A stretch of 64,000 nt of DNA from Theristus sp. LFF4_11 (lineage: Eukaryota > Nematoda > Chromadorea > Monhysterida > Xyalidae), in assembly GCA_030248135.1 (NCBI GenBank), contig JASANC010003425.1, forward strand, positions 62,001 through 126,000. The letters are read 5' to 3'. The number at the start of each line of letters is the position of its first letter. The first letter of the stretch is position 1. A program made the translations under genes and the position numbers. The notes beneath the pieces are model-generated. The model made no database searches. It was not told the DNA's origin and saw only the letters and a list, made by a program, of their open reading frames with translations. Of this stretch, positions 1 through 13,363 are shown piece after piece.

Positions 1-26
1 GCAGTAAGCGCCAGCAATATAATGTA

Positions 27-730
27 CAGGGTGGACCAAAAAAGTATCCGGTTTTAAACTGCTCTCACTGGCGTGTGGTAAGACCTTTTGAGCTGAAATT
101 TTTAGCTCTATTAGAACACATCATGGAGTTTTTCTGAATTAATTGTTTTAGTTTAGTCAAGTAAACTCAGTTTTACAGAGTAATGTTCGATAAATCGACC
201 TTTTCACGCAAAAACAAGTTTTCACCGAGAATCTCACAACGCATCGTTGCTCATAGACGTCATCATCATCATCATCATCATCATCATCAAGGTTCTCACC
301 CTCGCGTCTCCAGTGACCAACGTTGAAGATTTGAAGACGAACGTTCGTCTTGCAGTTCGAGAGATCGACGGAGACTGTCGGACTGCGACAGAAAGTGCTG
401 CTCAGTTTCCAACATCGGATGGACGCTATCATTGAGAACAATGGCATGCACATTGAGCAGCTGACACGACGGCAATTGGCCGAAGACGATGAAGAAGGGG
501 ACGAAGACAATCAACCACTACCGGATGATAACCTTGATGATGATGATGATGATGATGATGACGTCTGTGAGCAATGATGCGTTTTGCAGATGCTCGGTGA
601 AAACTTGTTTTTCCGTGAAAAAGTCGGCGCTGAAAAAAAGTTCTGTCAGCGCTGAAAACTTCCTCAACAGGTTTTACCACACGCTAGTGATAGCAGTTGT
701 AAACCGGTTACTTTTTTGGCCCACACCCTG
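27..730. mobile_element. Inverted-repeat DNA transposon with transposase remnant (CAGGGTG class)
   Basis: Long imperfect inverted repeats of about 200-260 bp start CAGGGTGGACCAAAAAAGTA on the left and mirror it on the right (ending ACACCCTG at 730). A TA dinucleotide lies outside each end (25-26 and 731-732). Each arm carries a trinucleotide run, CAT at about 258-290 and GAT at about 531-562, as mirror images. The unique centre (about 300-480) reads in two + frames as LKTNVRLAVREIDGD followed by FQHRMDAIIENNGMHIEQL. This resembles the C-terminal tail typical of IS630/Tc1/mariner-type transposases. The frame break and missing catalytic core mean it is decayed and non-autonomous. Inverted repeats and TA flanks are seen directly; the family assignment is inference. 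Confidence 0.75.
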
Positions 731-732
731 TA

Positions 733-3711
733 TTACGAAACAAAACCCCAGTTTTGTCGCGGTTGAACAAACATAAAAATGAGAAAAAAATCAGTGAGCG
801 ATAACCCGCTTAGCTGCAATGCAATATTGTTTTTTGTGTCTCAGTCACGGGTTGAACCGCGTAACTGCTGCTCAAAAACGGAGCGCAAATTTGTGCGCTC
901 TGTAAAAGTTTCGCGAACATCGCCACAGATCAGTATTTGTACCGATTGGCCGCATTTACAACGGCTCACAACGCTCGGTTATGGCGTGTAGCCAATCAGC
1001 GCGCTGGATTTGAATGCTGCATATGTGTTCGAGCGCTGCAGTACCGTAACAGTCGCTGGACAGTTTCCCCACTGGAACCAGAAATGACAGTGAAACTCTC
1101 AGTGTTTCAGCTGGAAAACAGGAGAACAATGTGTTTAGCTGTCGTTGGCGAGATATTTTCACGTCATATCTCTCGCCGCGGCGCAGTGCATGTAATTCCG
1201 AAGTGCCTTGTGTGTGTGTGTGTGTGTTTGTATGACGTTACACGTTATATGGCAACGAGAAATCGCTGTGTCGCCCGCTGCTGATGTGGCTCATAAAAAA
1301 AACTGAGAATTGGGCGTGGTGGAGTGATAAAACCGTGCGGAATGCTGAATGCACACACACAGTGGAAAAATTTGTGCCATGGGCCTGCGCGTTTATTTTA
1401 TTGCGGCGTTTATTGCCGCACGCCGGGGCCATGATAAAGGGCAAATTGGTGAGACACACCGCGCGGCTGGATTATAAACAGAAAAAAACATGGCAGAGGG
1501 GAAAAGACAGGAAGTTTCGAAGCCATGGAGAGATCGAACGTCGGTCCTGTGTAGTGGGTTTTCATGTGTGTTCACAACAGGATTCCAGCCAGCAGATTCA
1601 GTTTAATGAATCTTGTTTTTTTAATGAATCGGACCCCATTTCGGTCACAAGTAATGCCAAATAGATTTATAAAAACGGTCAGCTTCTGAACAGTACACGT
1701 TTTTGACGAAACGTCCAGTTGATTGAAATAATAAGATCACGTCGCCAGCAAACGGTAAATATGTGACGTAAAACTTGGGAAACCGGGAAACCTGGGAAAT
1801 TTTTCTCCTGCATTGTCTCCTGCGGCGGAGTTTTCGTGGCAACTGGCATGGTGGCGTCAGTCTGTCTGGTCTGTCTGCCCATAAAATAATGCGGAATTTA
1901 TGGAATTCATTTAGATTTTTTCTGCTGCTACAAACATTTGTTTTATGTTTCGAACAACAAAATGGGGGAACCGTCCATTTCAATGCGGTCTGCTACACCT
2001 TTGCTACACTGAAAAACGTTTCCAAACTTTTTTCCAAAAATTTTTGCCAAACATTTTATCTCTTTTGGCTACCAAACAAAACTTCGTGAAGAAACAGAAC
2101 TGAACAATTTTTTTCAGTATTTTGTTATTTTTCCTCATTGATGCAATTGTAGAGACGAGCTAATTTCAGGCTTTTAGTGTTTGTGAAACTTCTGCAATCC
2201 GTTGTGAAAGAACCATTAAGGGCAATAAATAAACCGAGTGATAAAACTGAAACAAAAGCTACATGAAATACTGTCCAGCAGCACAGCAATAAGTTAGACA
2301 AGAAAAATACACGTTTTTTTCTTTTCCAAAGGAACTTAGCCTGATTAATGCACGAACGAAAATCGAGACGAACCATTTTGCAAAAATAAAGAACAAATTA
2401 TACCGGATAGGTGTGTATGAATGATTGAGAGCTTTTGAAGTCTTTTCTCCGCATATGAGATTTTTATAAAAAAAGTACAACGAACTCAGAATGTTCTGCC
2501 AAGTTCTTATGAATAATTCAGGGTTCATGTTGCCACCCCGGTAGTTTTTTGCTTTTTAGGTTGGTGTCCGTGACATAGCTTTCCAGCGAACTGGCCGACA
2601 GACAACCCAACTAAAGAGACAAAACAAAGCTACATACATACCTAGTTGTTAGGCAAAAAAACGTTGAAAACCCTATAGCATGCTAATTGGTTTGAATCGC
2701 TTAAAATTTGGGATTGGCTGGAAAGAAACCGATCAAATTATAGCCAACGCACAATTAAACAGACAGGCGTAGATTTTTAACCTAAAAACTTTAAATCAAA
2801 CCAAACCCAATCTTGTCTTTGTTAAATGTCTTGTCAAGGTGTAGTCAACAGATACAGAATAACGTCAAAATTTAACTTTCGACGTTAAAAAGCGAACGAA
2901 AACACTGTAGTGGCATAAAACAGTAAACATAATGCTGGTAAAATATCATGAATTCTTTTCTTGAATAAAACATGAATCATGAGGTTTCTTTAAACAAACA
3001 AATTTGAACATATTTGTGAATGCCGCAAACAAAGAGTACAAAAGGTCCACACAATTTTAAGGGTGCAACATTGAATTTGAACTGGCTGCACTGATTTGGG
3101 TCTTCTACCATCCGACGATGCAGCGGGGCTAATCAACAACATAATGAGTTCGAAATGAATGTTCCCGAAAGAAAGAAAGACAGAAAGAAAAAAATTGATT
3201 GATTTAGAAGCACCAGAGCAAATGAAACTCCGATTTTGTTTTAAGTTTGCGATGCAATGTACCCAATGGTGTGAAAACGAAAAAAAATAATAATGAAACG
3301 CTTGAAGAACCTGGCGTGGAGAAAAGCAATGAGAAGCAGAGATGAACTGAGAAACACACACACAGCCGACTGTGCCACGAGAAGAGAAGGGAGTATTTTC
3401 AGTAATTGCTTTTGCATGTGTGTGGCTTGTCGTGGTGGTCTCTTCATGTGTCTCACCTGATAGAAAACCCACATAAACAAACCAAAAAATGCTAAAAAAA
3501 TACACAAAACATACCGCACACCTCAACACCACGCACACAGTTACTAAAACCGAGAAAATACCGCAGAAATGAATAGACAAAAAAGCGCTGGAGCGTGGTG
3601 GATTTCTTCTGCTCTGCAGGCGCGTATATGGGAGACAACTGTGTTCAGTGTGTCACGTGTGCAATATCAGTGAGCAGCGGCACAGGCAAGCTTGACACCG
3701 CCGCGCGGCTC
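733..3711. other. No gene recognised
   Basis: AT-rich sequence with a GT run near 1206-1230 and a GAAA-type purine run near 3165-3192. Open frames exist on both strands, including a 196-codon frame at 2990-3580 on the minus strand. None shows a domain, a splice-bounded coding block or a codon pattern distinct from its surroundings. Confidence 0.5.
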
Positions 3712-3712
3712 A

Positions 3713-4176
3713 TACCGTATTACCCCCATTAAACCCCCCCCCACCATTAATCCCCCCCCCACCAATAAACCCCCACCCCCCCGACCAGTTTCCAAATAAT
3801 CCCCCCCCCCACAAATAATCCCCCATGGGGGTTAATTGGAAACCTGTTTGAAACACGTACCCAGCGAATTCAGTGGCTGAATGCAGTGACATTAGTGAAA
3901 TTGTGCTACCAAAGGCCCCAAATGGATGAGTTAATGGTAATTTCATTACAAAAGGCTGTTACAAAAGGAAATCTCTGTGAAAAGTAGAAGTTTCTGCAAC
4001 TTTCTTGCCTGCCATGCAAGGTATTTTTGCCATTTTTCAACAAAACCCCACCCCTAGAAATTTTTGTATAATAAACCCCCCCCACCAATAATCCCCCCCC
4101 CACCAATAAACCCCCACCCCTAAAAGTCGCTGACGTATTAATCCCCCATGGGGGTTTATTGGGGGTAATACGGTAT
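3713..4176. mobile_element. MITE-like element with poly-C rich ends (TACCGTA class)
   Basis: The left end reads ATACCGTATTACCCCC (3713 on) and the right end is its exact reverse complement GGGGGTAATACGGTAT (to 4176). Inside each end are tandem variants of a CCCCCCCCACCAATAA unit (about 3728-3825 and 4074-4122) and a palindromic CCCCCATGGGGG core. No coding capacity. The C-runs make the complementary strand strongly G-rich, with G-quadruplex potential. The TACCGTA terminus resembles that of the element at 47,136-47,401. Confidence 0.7.
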
Positions 4177-5701
4177 CTTTCAAAACTCCATAGCTGACCT
4201 GACACGGTTTCATGAACCAATAGAATCCAATAATAAATTTCTGCTTACACGGTTGTTTCCGAAGGTTGTTTTTGATACCAGGCTATTACACGTATGCGTG
4301 AACATGTACCCTTCAATAGTTCCAAAACAGAAATGTGAATTGTATAATCGGGCAGCTTCAAAACATGATGCAAGAATAAAAGAGTGAAAAAGCGACATAA
4401 ATAGCAGCAGTAAAGTGAGCATGGATGTTGAGCATCAGCACTTTTTATTGCGCTCAGGCACGCGATTTTGGAGCAACTTTACATGCGTGTGTGTGCGCAT
4501 AAATAATTGTGCTTGTATATTGAAAAGAGAGATGTGACTTGACTTTATGGCCTAAAATAAGATTGATGTTTTTTCGACACATACATACTAAAGCGGAGAA
4601 AAGTATAATTCAGCATTTTTTGCGAGGGGTCTCTTTACATGATGTACTCATCAATGCTAGAAGTTTTTTTGTAGAAAATTGCTAGAAATCTAGCTTCATT
4701 ATATGTAGCTTTCATGGCGACCATGACCTAAGAATACTGCATTTGCTAATAAACCGTTCTTCTGCCCACTGTAACACTGCCCATTACAGAAGTTTTGTCA
4801 ACGGCCATGTTTTATGGGCGTTGTTGTCAAAGTTGTATTTTTGCAGTACTGAACTAGATACCAGAGTATGCAAACAGTGTGAGTCAAAACGACTATATAT
4901 TTCAACTTCAATCAATACTTGGTACAACAACTGAAAAATTTGAAAAAATCTATTAACAATACAACTACAGAGCAAAGTGCTCCAATAAACTCATAATAAC
5001 AAATAAAAAAGTACGAATGTGGTGTCCAGACGGGTGCCAAGGGATCCAGTTGAAAAAAAACAAACAAGCACAACGCATAAAGCTCCACAACATCAATATG
5101 TACATAACATAGTAAAAAAACATGTGTTCTTGCCAGCACATCATGTGGTGCATGCATGCGTACAATACATGAACATAGTACCACTACCATATGTAAATTG
5201 TAAGTATAGTTTTGGAGTGCAAAAATCGAAGAAACACACATAAACACGTGCTGAGCGCACATGCATGAACGAACGATATACATAAAAAAACTTGTTTCAC
5301 CGCATGTGTCTCTACTGAAAACATATATACAACTGCACATATAGACATGGCATATGTATATTTTTCGAACCTGAACAATTTTCAGCAGACCATATTGCAC
5401 TGGCGCTCAACGTGGCACCCGACACAACATATATATGGAACACACATGGTACATACATGTGCATGTGCACATGTGTTCACGTAGAGGCTCTAATTCTATC
5501 TAGAAAAAGAAAGTGAGGGTACACAGAGACTTCAGAGAGCCAAAACCTTTGGAAGGAATATATGACTGGCGGAGTAGCGTTGTTCCAAATGACTATAGTT
5601 TCTTTTCCATGAGATTTTTAATATCGTTGTTAAAAATAGACTAATCACTATGATAAGAATAATTTCAAAGTTTATGAATTTACTTTCTAAAACCAACGTT
5701 T
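4177..5701. other. No gene recognised; palindromic ACATGT/TGCATG-rich DNA
   Basis: No coding block found. The stretch from about 5,050 to 5,480 is dense in alternating purine-pyrimidine words such as ACATGTACA, GTGCATGTGCACATG and TATATGTAC. Confidence 0.5.
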
Positions 5702-8667
5702 TTATGCGATGATCGAAACAAAACTGTGAGCGGCTATACGGCTTAACTTTTTCTTGACCGCCTTTTGGAACTTGTACCATTTCAACAAATCAAGCATCTC
5801 CAGGGCACGCGTCAAGACAGCTAGCAGAAGGGACTGCCTCTGCTGGCATATACGGAGCATAAACATCTCGTACGTATATGCCATTGCGCACTTTGCTGCA
5901 CATAAGCAACGTTTCGCTATGTATGCCACGCAACAACCCTCGCGCTACGTGTGACGACGCTCATATAACAACAACAACAACAACAACAACAACAATACTA
6001 ACACAAACATACATTATGTGTGGCGGCCGAACCCCGCCCCTCAAAAGAAAAACTAAGAGCGGTGCCGCGCCGCGGCATGAATAAGAAGAAGGCCCACGTG
6101 TATCTATACTTATACATATGTGGACACATTTGCGCAGAGCTTGCTATGTACTTTTGCAACATATTGTGTGTCCTGTTAAAGTGTCGCACGCATGTGCGTA
6201 TGCCATGTGTGATAACGCACATGCAATTTGTAGCCGCATGATGTGGCCAGTGTATATGGCGGTATAGCGGAAAGGAGAGACGCATAAACAAATGACAAAT
6301 CTACATATGTGTTTGTGCCGCATCCATAGATGGTCAAAACAAATGCGGAGTTAAGTTCTCTTAAGTTTAGGTAAGCTTAAAGTAGCTTTAGTTTGAATCA
6401 TGCGCGCTGCCAATGTAGTCCATCTACTCATTTGGTTGTATATGGATTTGTGAGACGACAGGAGAGATTACAATAGTGACCGCAACAATATACAATACGT
6501 ACACATACGTACACACACATTGTAGATAAACGACATTCTTAAACGACTTTCACATTCTTCTAAATCCCAGCAACACCTGTATGTTTATCAGTCACAAGAC
6601 CAGAGCGACTTGAGACTGGGCCATTTACGGGATACTGTTGCATGCATGGTTGTTTTGAATGAGATTAAACACAATATTCAAAGTCGTAAATACATGTACT
6701 TTTGTTATTGCATATTATGTGAAAGCGTGCCCAGATAACAGAGTCATGTATTCTGTGGCGCCGTAAAAAACAAACATGAAAGTTTCAAAGTTCAGCGCGC
6801 TGATTAGTTGTATATGTTGCCTGCTAGTATACGTCCAATAATGTTGCATTCCATATGTGTCTTACCTGTTCCGAAAATTAGCTTTCTGGATCACTCAGTA
6901 GTTATCTTTTATTTTAGATGAAGCTATCATTCAAATTAATGCACTGTTACGTAACCTTAAACCATGCGGATTTTGGAAAAGTGCACAAGCGCTGTGCTTG
7001 ACAAACAAAATATAAAATTCTATTTGCATTTCGGATGCTTTTTGTAAATGAAAGCCGTCAAACGCATGTTCAGATAAATAGGAATTAGGACACCTCTTTG
7101 CTATATAGAGGTTACGACTATGATTTTAACAATCCGAATATGGTTCATCCACATGTAGACGCATTTACTGATCTACATGTACATGTGAGCTTGTAGATAT
7201 ATAAGCCCACACATATATTTTAAATTCATCGGCATGTTGAATGTTCAAATTTGCCTGATTGTTTTCAAGTTGTGTTGAGCCACATTTTCCTGCATTCAAC
7301 GTGGTGAGCAAACAAAAAACTAGAAGATCATACTGGAAAAATGAAATATCAGATATTAGGGTGTAGAAAAACTTTCATTCAAGGCGTACTTTATAAATGT
7401 ATGTGTATATCATAATAGTTTTATCTCTACGTAATATAACGTAATATAAACATGCATAATAATCGAAAAACTGCTCCAGCCAAAGAACTACAGGACCGGA
7501 CAGACCCCATACATTTGTGATATGTCTGAAACGGCGACAAAAATACGGCGCGCTTGTTGTGCTGCTTTTTAGATCCGTCCACGACGGCTACACTGAAATT
7601 CGATTACGAGTTGTGGGGCGAGAATGTGGTGGAATTTACGAGAGCTTCACTCTTTTTCCCTGGACGTTTTTACTAAGCGATAATCTTGCTTCGGCACACA
7701 CAGAGTATCGTGGAAATGCGGATAGGATAGGCTGAGATGTGAATGCTTTTTGTGCCGGTATTTTCTTGATTTGGTCGTCCCAGTTTCGGGCATGTTTATG
7801 CGCTTTTGTTGTTGTGAGTTTATGGTTCAGGAGATAAGATGGAATGGAAATATGCCAAAGTTTAGCAAGTTAACAAATGAACCAACCAACCTTTCAAAGT
7901 ATCAAGAACAACTTTGAGCTTGAGGTTTATTTCAATTCCAGTACAATAAAAGACTCACTCCTGTGTCCTCACGCATACACGTTACCTGCATGTACCGCAC
8001 GTAATGATAGACAGTGTAGAAAACGTTTTGTTCGAGTCAATTTTTATCGTGCTTATTGGAAATCTCGCACCTTTATTGTCACGTGCGTACACTAGACTTC
8101 AAAATGGTGTCTTTGATCATAAAGAAGAACGTGTACAGTACATGTACTTTTTGACTAAACGTTATGTATACGTATATATGTACTAACATTTCAAGATATC
8201 CACAAAGAACATATTGAAAAAGAGGTCTGTATAAACGCTGAGCGGCTGGCCTGGGTGTTTTTTGATTGGCATTAGCCATTTATTGCAATTTAAGGCAGCG
8301 CGGTGGATGTCTGGATGAAATTTCAGAGCATAAGCAAAACGCTAAAAAGCGCATATCTTGAGTCTCAACAGAAATGCAGTGTATGCATACAACACACAAG
8401 TGTGCAGCCCGAAACGTGAATACACTTCATATGGTTCATCAGTTTCAGTGCAATAGGTGTTCAACGAAACTTCCGGAACGGAATAACTTGTGTTTTCAAA
8501 ATCATCCTTTTAATTTTTATCAAAATTCAAAAACCTGTTTACCTTGGTGTCGCCATCTGCTGCAGAGCTGCATGCTCTATCCGGGAATAACTGATGGTAT
8601 TTCGGTAGAAACGATTGACAAACACATCCACGATCAGGTCGCAAACTGCCAGCATTAGCGCGTTCAT
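5702..8667 (-). CDS. Hypothetical small protein, tentative two-exon model
   Basis: I do not recognise this gene. Exon 1 would be 8667-8543: an ATG preceded in frame by TGA opens a frame beginning MNALMLAVCDLIVDVF and ends at AAG|GTAAAC. Exon 2 would be 5837-5702: after a CAGAG acceptor the frame reads QSLLLAVLTRALEMLDLLKW, then FQKAVKKKLSRIAAHS, to a TAA. The two join in phase (CCA AG + G) into about 86 residues: an amphipathic, leucine-rich helical pattern with a basic tail, no signal peptide and no known motif. Both exons are locally GC-richer than their flanks. The intron would be 2.7 kb, so other exons may exist between them. The splice sites and the biased composition are seen; that they form one gene is inference. 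Confidence 0.25.
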
Positions 8668-9633
8668 TCAGTTCACCTACGTCAGTACTGTCAGCTTGAT
8701 TTTCTGACCGACTAGCGGCTTTTTCGCTGTTTTGTGACATGTTGAGCGGAGAAAATTGCGTTTTTAAAGTAGTTATCTGGAATAAGCCAGAAAACATTTG
8801 TTGAAAACGTTTCTATTTTAAGTCAAAATTGTTTGACAGATTTTGTGGTGCATCAAAGAGAGCTTTACTGTGGGAGTCGTATAACACCCATGTAACTAAT
8901 CGAGCACAACGCAAATATGATTTGGAAAATACAGCTAAAAAGTAAAATAGTTGGTAGCGAAAAAAACTTTTCAGTGAGTTAAACTTCATCTTGCAACACT
9001 TTTAATTTAACACGCACGTTAACCATTATTAAGCATGAGCAAGTAAAATCAAAACAGTTTTTCAAATCAAAAATACTTCCGGGACATAAGAAACAACAAA
9101 ACTGGTGGCATAAATACTTGTGAAAGCACTCTAGCCAACCTGATAGCTCCACCACCTGCAGTGTTTAAAAAAAGCTACTCTTTTTGTTTTTGTTACAAGC
9201 ACAAGCAGGAACACACTGTACGTTAATATTCAACAGCAAGCATAAAAATCAGGGAAATTCAAAAAAAGACACAGATAACACAAACAGGGAGCAACGTTCA
9301 CAAATTTCACATATTGTATCTCTCAGGGAAAAAATGGAACATAACTAACAGTCCAATCTAAACTTATTTCCACCAAAAATCCTTTTTTCACGGTGTTCAG
9401 TGTTCAGAAACAGCGATAAAAGATTGCTGGAGCACCAAAAAAAGAAATATGGTAATCGTTTTATTTATTTTGTTGGCACTGGCATGCTTTCGGGTGGGGT
9501 ATACAAGACAATTTGAATAAAGTGTTCCCAATCTCATGTAGATCGTTCAAAAAATCCTATTCAGAAGATGAGTGACATACATGTATACACTACTGGGACA
9601 GAACGACCGACGCTGAAGAATTTGGAGCATTGT

Positions 9634-9994
9634 AGGGTTGCCATGAAATAAAACCGTTTTTTTTCGAAAAAAGTTTTATTTCGTGTTGTTCTTTCAAAAA
9701 ACCGTTTTTTACCTTAAAATTTTTTAGAAATTTTAGAAGTTGAAAACTGGTGGACGGTTATATCGCATAATTGCATTTTTGCAAAAGTAAAAAAATAAAC
9801 TGTGTCAAATTCAAATTAAATTTCACTCACATCAAAACACTAGTTTCAGGTGTATTGGTTTCGAGTGCCAAGTTCTGAAAGCTGGGTGCTGGGAAAAATT
9901 GAGAAATAAAACGGTTTTAAAACGGAAATAAACCGTTTTTTCCTGGCAATATAAAAAACCGGTTTCTTATGAAATATGAAAAACCCTAGAGCAT
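9634..9994. repeat. Imperfect inverted-repeat segment
   Basis: The left end TAGGGTTGCCATGAAATAAA and right end RC CTAGGGTTTTTCATATTTC form a loose inverted pair around an interior with several AAACCG/CGGTTT motifs. A similar AAAACCCTATAGCATGC word occurs near 2668. Possibly an old non-autonomous element. No TA duplication could be confirmed. Confidence 0.3.
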
Positions 9995-11863
9995 GCCAAT
10001 AAAACGTGCAAAAAATGAGCGGCAAAACGAAAAATTGCAATATGGCTTCTGTGCTATCTCGGTTTTTTATCTTTTTTTTCAAATGAAAAGAACATCTAAC
10101 AAACACAAGGAAAGGTTCATTGACTGAATTTGAATAAATGCAAAAGATGGCAAGATTAAATTGACCCAACGCATAAATTAAGAAGACACTGTTGAAGATT
10201 CGAAAGAACATTTAAAATCAATTTTAAACTATTCTGATCATCATTTAATCAAATTGAAAAATGTTAACAGAGACATGCTCTGAAACACAACACAGAAAAA
10301 TCGCAGAAATCAGAACAGTATGAACTACACAGCAAAACGAGAACGTGTACTTCTAATGAATAAGCAAACAGTAGTCAGCGAGAGACTCTCCTTTTTTCTC
10401 CACGTCTTCGAGCAAAAAACTACAGAGATCAAATATATATAAATTGAAAAAAGCCAAACACACGTCCGAAGCAGTGTATCACCAATGTATGTATGTATGT
10501 GTGTGTGTGTGTGAGCTCTGAAAGTATGCGCACGCCAGAAAATATCACAAGCGAAACAAAGCTAATCAGCGAGTGAAAAAAGAGCGCACGTGAGTGCGAT
10601 GGTGAGGCGGTGCATGGACGGGCACAAGTTTGCATGCAAATCATATATAATGATTGGATCTAAATAAGCAGAAGAGACTGCAGACACGCACTTTTGAATG
10701 CACGTTGTATATTGTACACGTTGCGGCCTCACACACACGTGTAAGCTTTGATTGAGCACCTCAGATACAGTGATGTTGCATTGAATGCTTTTCTGCACAA
10801 TGTGTTTGTAGGCTTCTGATTATAGAGATTTTCATTTGCATGGGCGGCTTGTGTGTATCTGGTAAACATCGTGTGTCAAGTTTTACAATTTTTTTGCTTC
10901 ACAAACATGAAGTTGTTAAAGATGTTGTCGGTACGATGACGAACGTTGTTTCGATATTGGATGTATGGAAAATTAACATCAATATCTGTTGTGATTGTAC
11001 ATTGCATGTGTTTTGTGATGATGGTGATTTTTCATTCGTGTCGGATTGTACGTACCTGCTTGTTTTGAGTCTAAAAGTGAGGTTTAAGCTACGTAACACA
11101 CACGACAAAATCAAATGAACATGATAGATAGTTTTAGAGCAGCTATCACGTAGAGCCTGTTGATTGCTGCGATAAATGACCGCATACGAGGACTGGGAAC
11201 AATATGAATTTATTTTGTAGACAGACAGCGGTTTCTGATTCCATGACTTGTCATCAGATGAACAGCAAATTTTAGTAATCAGCTGATTGCCAATGTCAAC
11301 TGAAAGTGGTCTAAACGCACATGAACATGCAAGAACTGTTTGTGTTAAATAGTAAAAAAGGGAAATTATCCTGAAGTATAATTGAAAACTTCAATCAAAC
11401 ATGTAATGGCTTTTTGTTAGCTAATAAATTGCATTTGTCTTATTTGTGCAGCAATCCGTATTGACTGACTAAAAGCTATAGGTTATACCGCTTGTATTTT
11501 TAACTATAATTTGCGTTTTGAACTAATATATGCAGAGTCATTTTGAAATGCGCGTCCATCATACTCAGTCAACCAAATAGAGCGGAGATAATCAAAAACA
11601 AATTGTTGTGCTTGAATGTTGGAGGCACTTCGGTAATACGCAACGGTTGATTTGACATTATGTTGGCTATAGAAATCTTGGTTATTGATACTCGTTTTGG
11701 GAGTTTTCATTGTTACAGTAGTGTGTATTTGAAATTGATCAGTTTTTTTAACATGTAGTAGCTATGTATATGCCACTCTAAAATAAAATTGGCTCCGTGG
11801 TTCAAACAAACAAGAACCACTAATTCTCCTACATGAATAGTGACGAAACATTTGCGCTGATTA

Positions 11864-12128
11864 AAAATTAAAAGAACTTCCATCCGAAGAAACATCCACA
11901 TTCCGAACCTCCGGTGACGGCGGGTCGACAGAAATTCGGTCGACGATTTCGTCAGTTGACATTACTCCGAATGACTCCGTGTCCCCATGATCGTCCTCAT
12001 TATTATTACTATTGTTTTTGTTGTTGCTCACGGCTGTTCTGCAGACATTGTCACGTTGTTCACGCCTGGGGGCTTCTTGATCGTTGTCTGGTGCGACCAC
12101 CGCCGCCAAGTTGCCGGTGAATGACCAA
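11864..12128 (-). CDS. Possible terminal coding exon of an unidentified gene
   Basis: On the minus strand a good acceptor (TTTGTTTCCCTACATAG, ending at 12129) is followed by an open frame of about 88 codons ending at a stop at 11864. The frame has no in-frame ATG near its start, so it would be an internal-to-last exon. The peptide is hydrophilic and low-complexity: an Asn/Asp/Glu-rich centre (SNNKNNSNNNEDDHGD) and an acidic, Ser/Pro-containing tail (ISVDPPSPEVRNVDVSSDG). GC content is clearly above the flanks, typical of exons here. No upstream minus-strand partner exon was found before the hemicentin exon at 13,364. No family is recognised; a spurious frame in a GC-rich island remains possible. 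Confidence 0.3.
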
Positions 12129-12129
12129 C

Positions 12130-13363
12130 TATGTAGGGAAACAAAGGATTAAGATAACAAAAAGATTAATGAGATTTTCGCGGACAAGATCAATGGATTT
12201 ATAATCTGGAACAGTTTTGGTCAAAATAGGCACCCAAAAAAATATGCAAGCTGTTTTTAGCAATTTTCTTTCGCTTAATGTGTGCGCGCACTTTGGTTCA
12301 GGTGTTTCTTATTGTAAACCTTAAACATAATAATAGTGCAACTACCCAGCTCTAGTGCATCAAATCAGCTTTAACGAAATAACTGACTTCGTAGGTACAA
12401 AAAAAAGTTCTTAGAAATTTCACACTATAAAAATGATGTGACGAGCTTTTTAAAATAGATTTTTTTGATACCGAGAATATAAAAAAATTAAATGGTTTGA
12501 AATCGAAAACGAAAAACATTCAGAAAATGTTTTTCTTCATGAAAAATTGGTCGTTGTTCCGTTTTAGCTGCTACCGCTCTTTTGTTTCACAAGATGGAAC
12601 ACAATGCCTTATTTATGTTGACATCTCGTCTCATATCTTCAGCAACAACACGCAGAAATATTCTTGCGGGAGTAATCAATTATGTTATGACGCTGCACCG
12701 CTAGCCTTTGTTATAACACGCTAAGTCCTCTACTTGTTTGGATTTTTTGGTTTCTAAGTATAAAAATGGTTTTCCTACAACCACAACTGTCAAAACACCT
12801 TGCCCCGATTCCAAGCAAACAGATTATAGACCAAGCTATTAAACGAACATATACTTAGCTCACTTTTGACAGAAGGACTTAGCGCGTTACAAAGTGCACC
12901 ACCAGCGACATTTAACATGATCTTTTTCATGTGCACTGGGAAGTCGCAGAACAATATATAAAGCAAAAGAATATTGTTTCCGAGCGTACATGCGTGTAGT
13001 CGAGCTTAAAACATCCGACACGGCATGATATGGAATTATACATTTATTGAAAATGAACATACTTTTTGTGAACATTGGCGTATAACTGCGGATATGGTCG
13101 CGTTGGCTGATGTTTATTGTCCATGGTCAACACTGGAGAAAGACAGGAAAAATTGAATTCCTTGTACAGTACACTTGGGCCGTTGGCGAATCTTTTTGTT
13201 GTTAGTGCGGCAGCAAAAAGTGACTATTGAGTTATCATGTTCATTTTGAAATCCACAGCATGTTGGCGAGATCGCTAGGCACTAGTTTAAAACGATAAAC
13301 GTGGCGGTCGGGCTTTTGATTTAAAGTTTGACAGTGTAAAAAGTTGTCTTTGTCGTCTTTCAG
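12130..13363. other. No gene recognised upstream of the first hemicentin exon
   Basis: AT-rich DNA with no block that supplies the missing N-terminal half of the first Ig domain. It ends in the acceptor TGTCGTCTTTCAG at 13,363. Confidence 0.5.

Noticed and set aside
1284..1664. 126-codon + strand frame
   Set aside because: No domain, no codon bias; ends in AT-rich DNA with no gene context.
2990..3580. 196-codon minus-strand frame with hydrophobic start
   Set aside because: Follows strand composition (purine-rich + strand) and has no recognised domain or gene signals.
5960..5996. ACA trinucleotide run considered as a CRISPR or tandem coding repeat
   Set aside because: A plain microsatellite of about 9 units; the genome is eukaryotic.
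7573..7665. GC-rich + strand block after a TTTTTAG acceptor, frame reading TATLKFDYELWGENVVEF, possible hemicentin exon
   Set aside because: No Ig, VWA or EGF pattern and no partner exon; the donor GTTTTT is weak. Not enough support to annotate.
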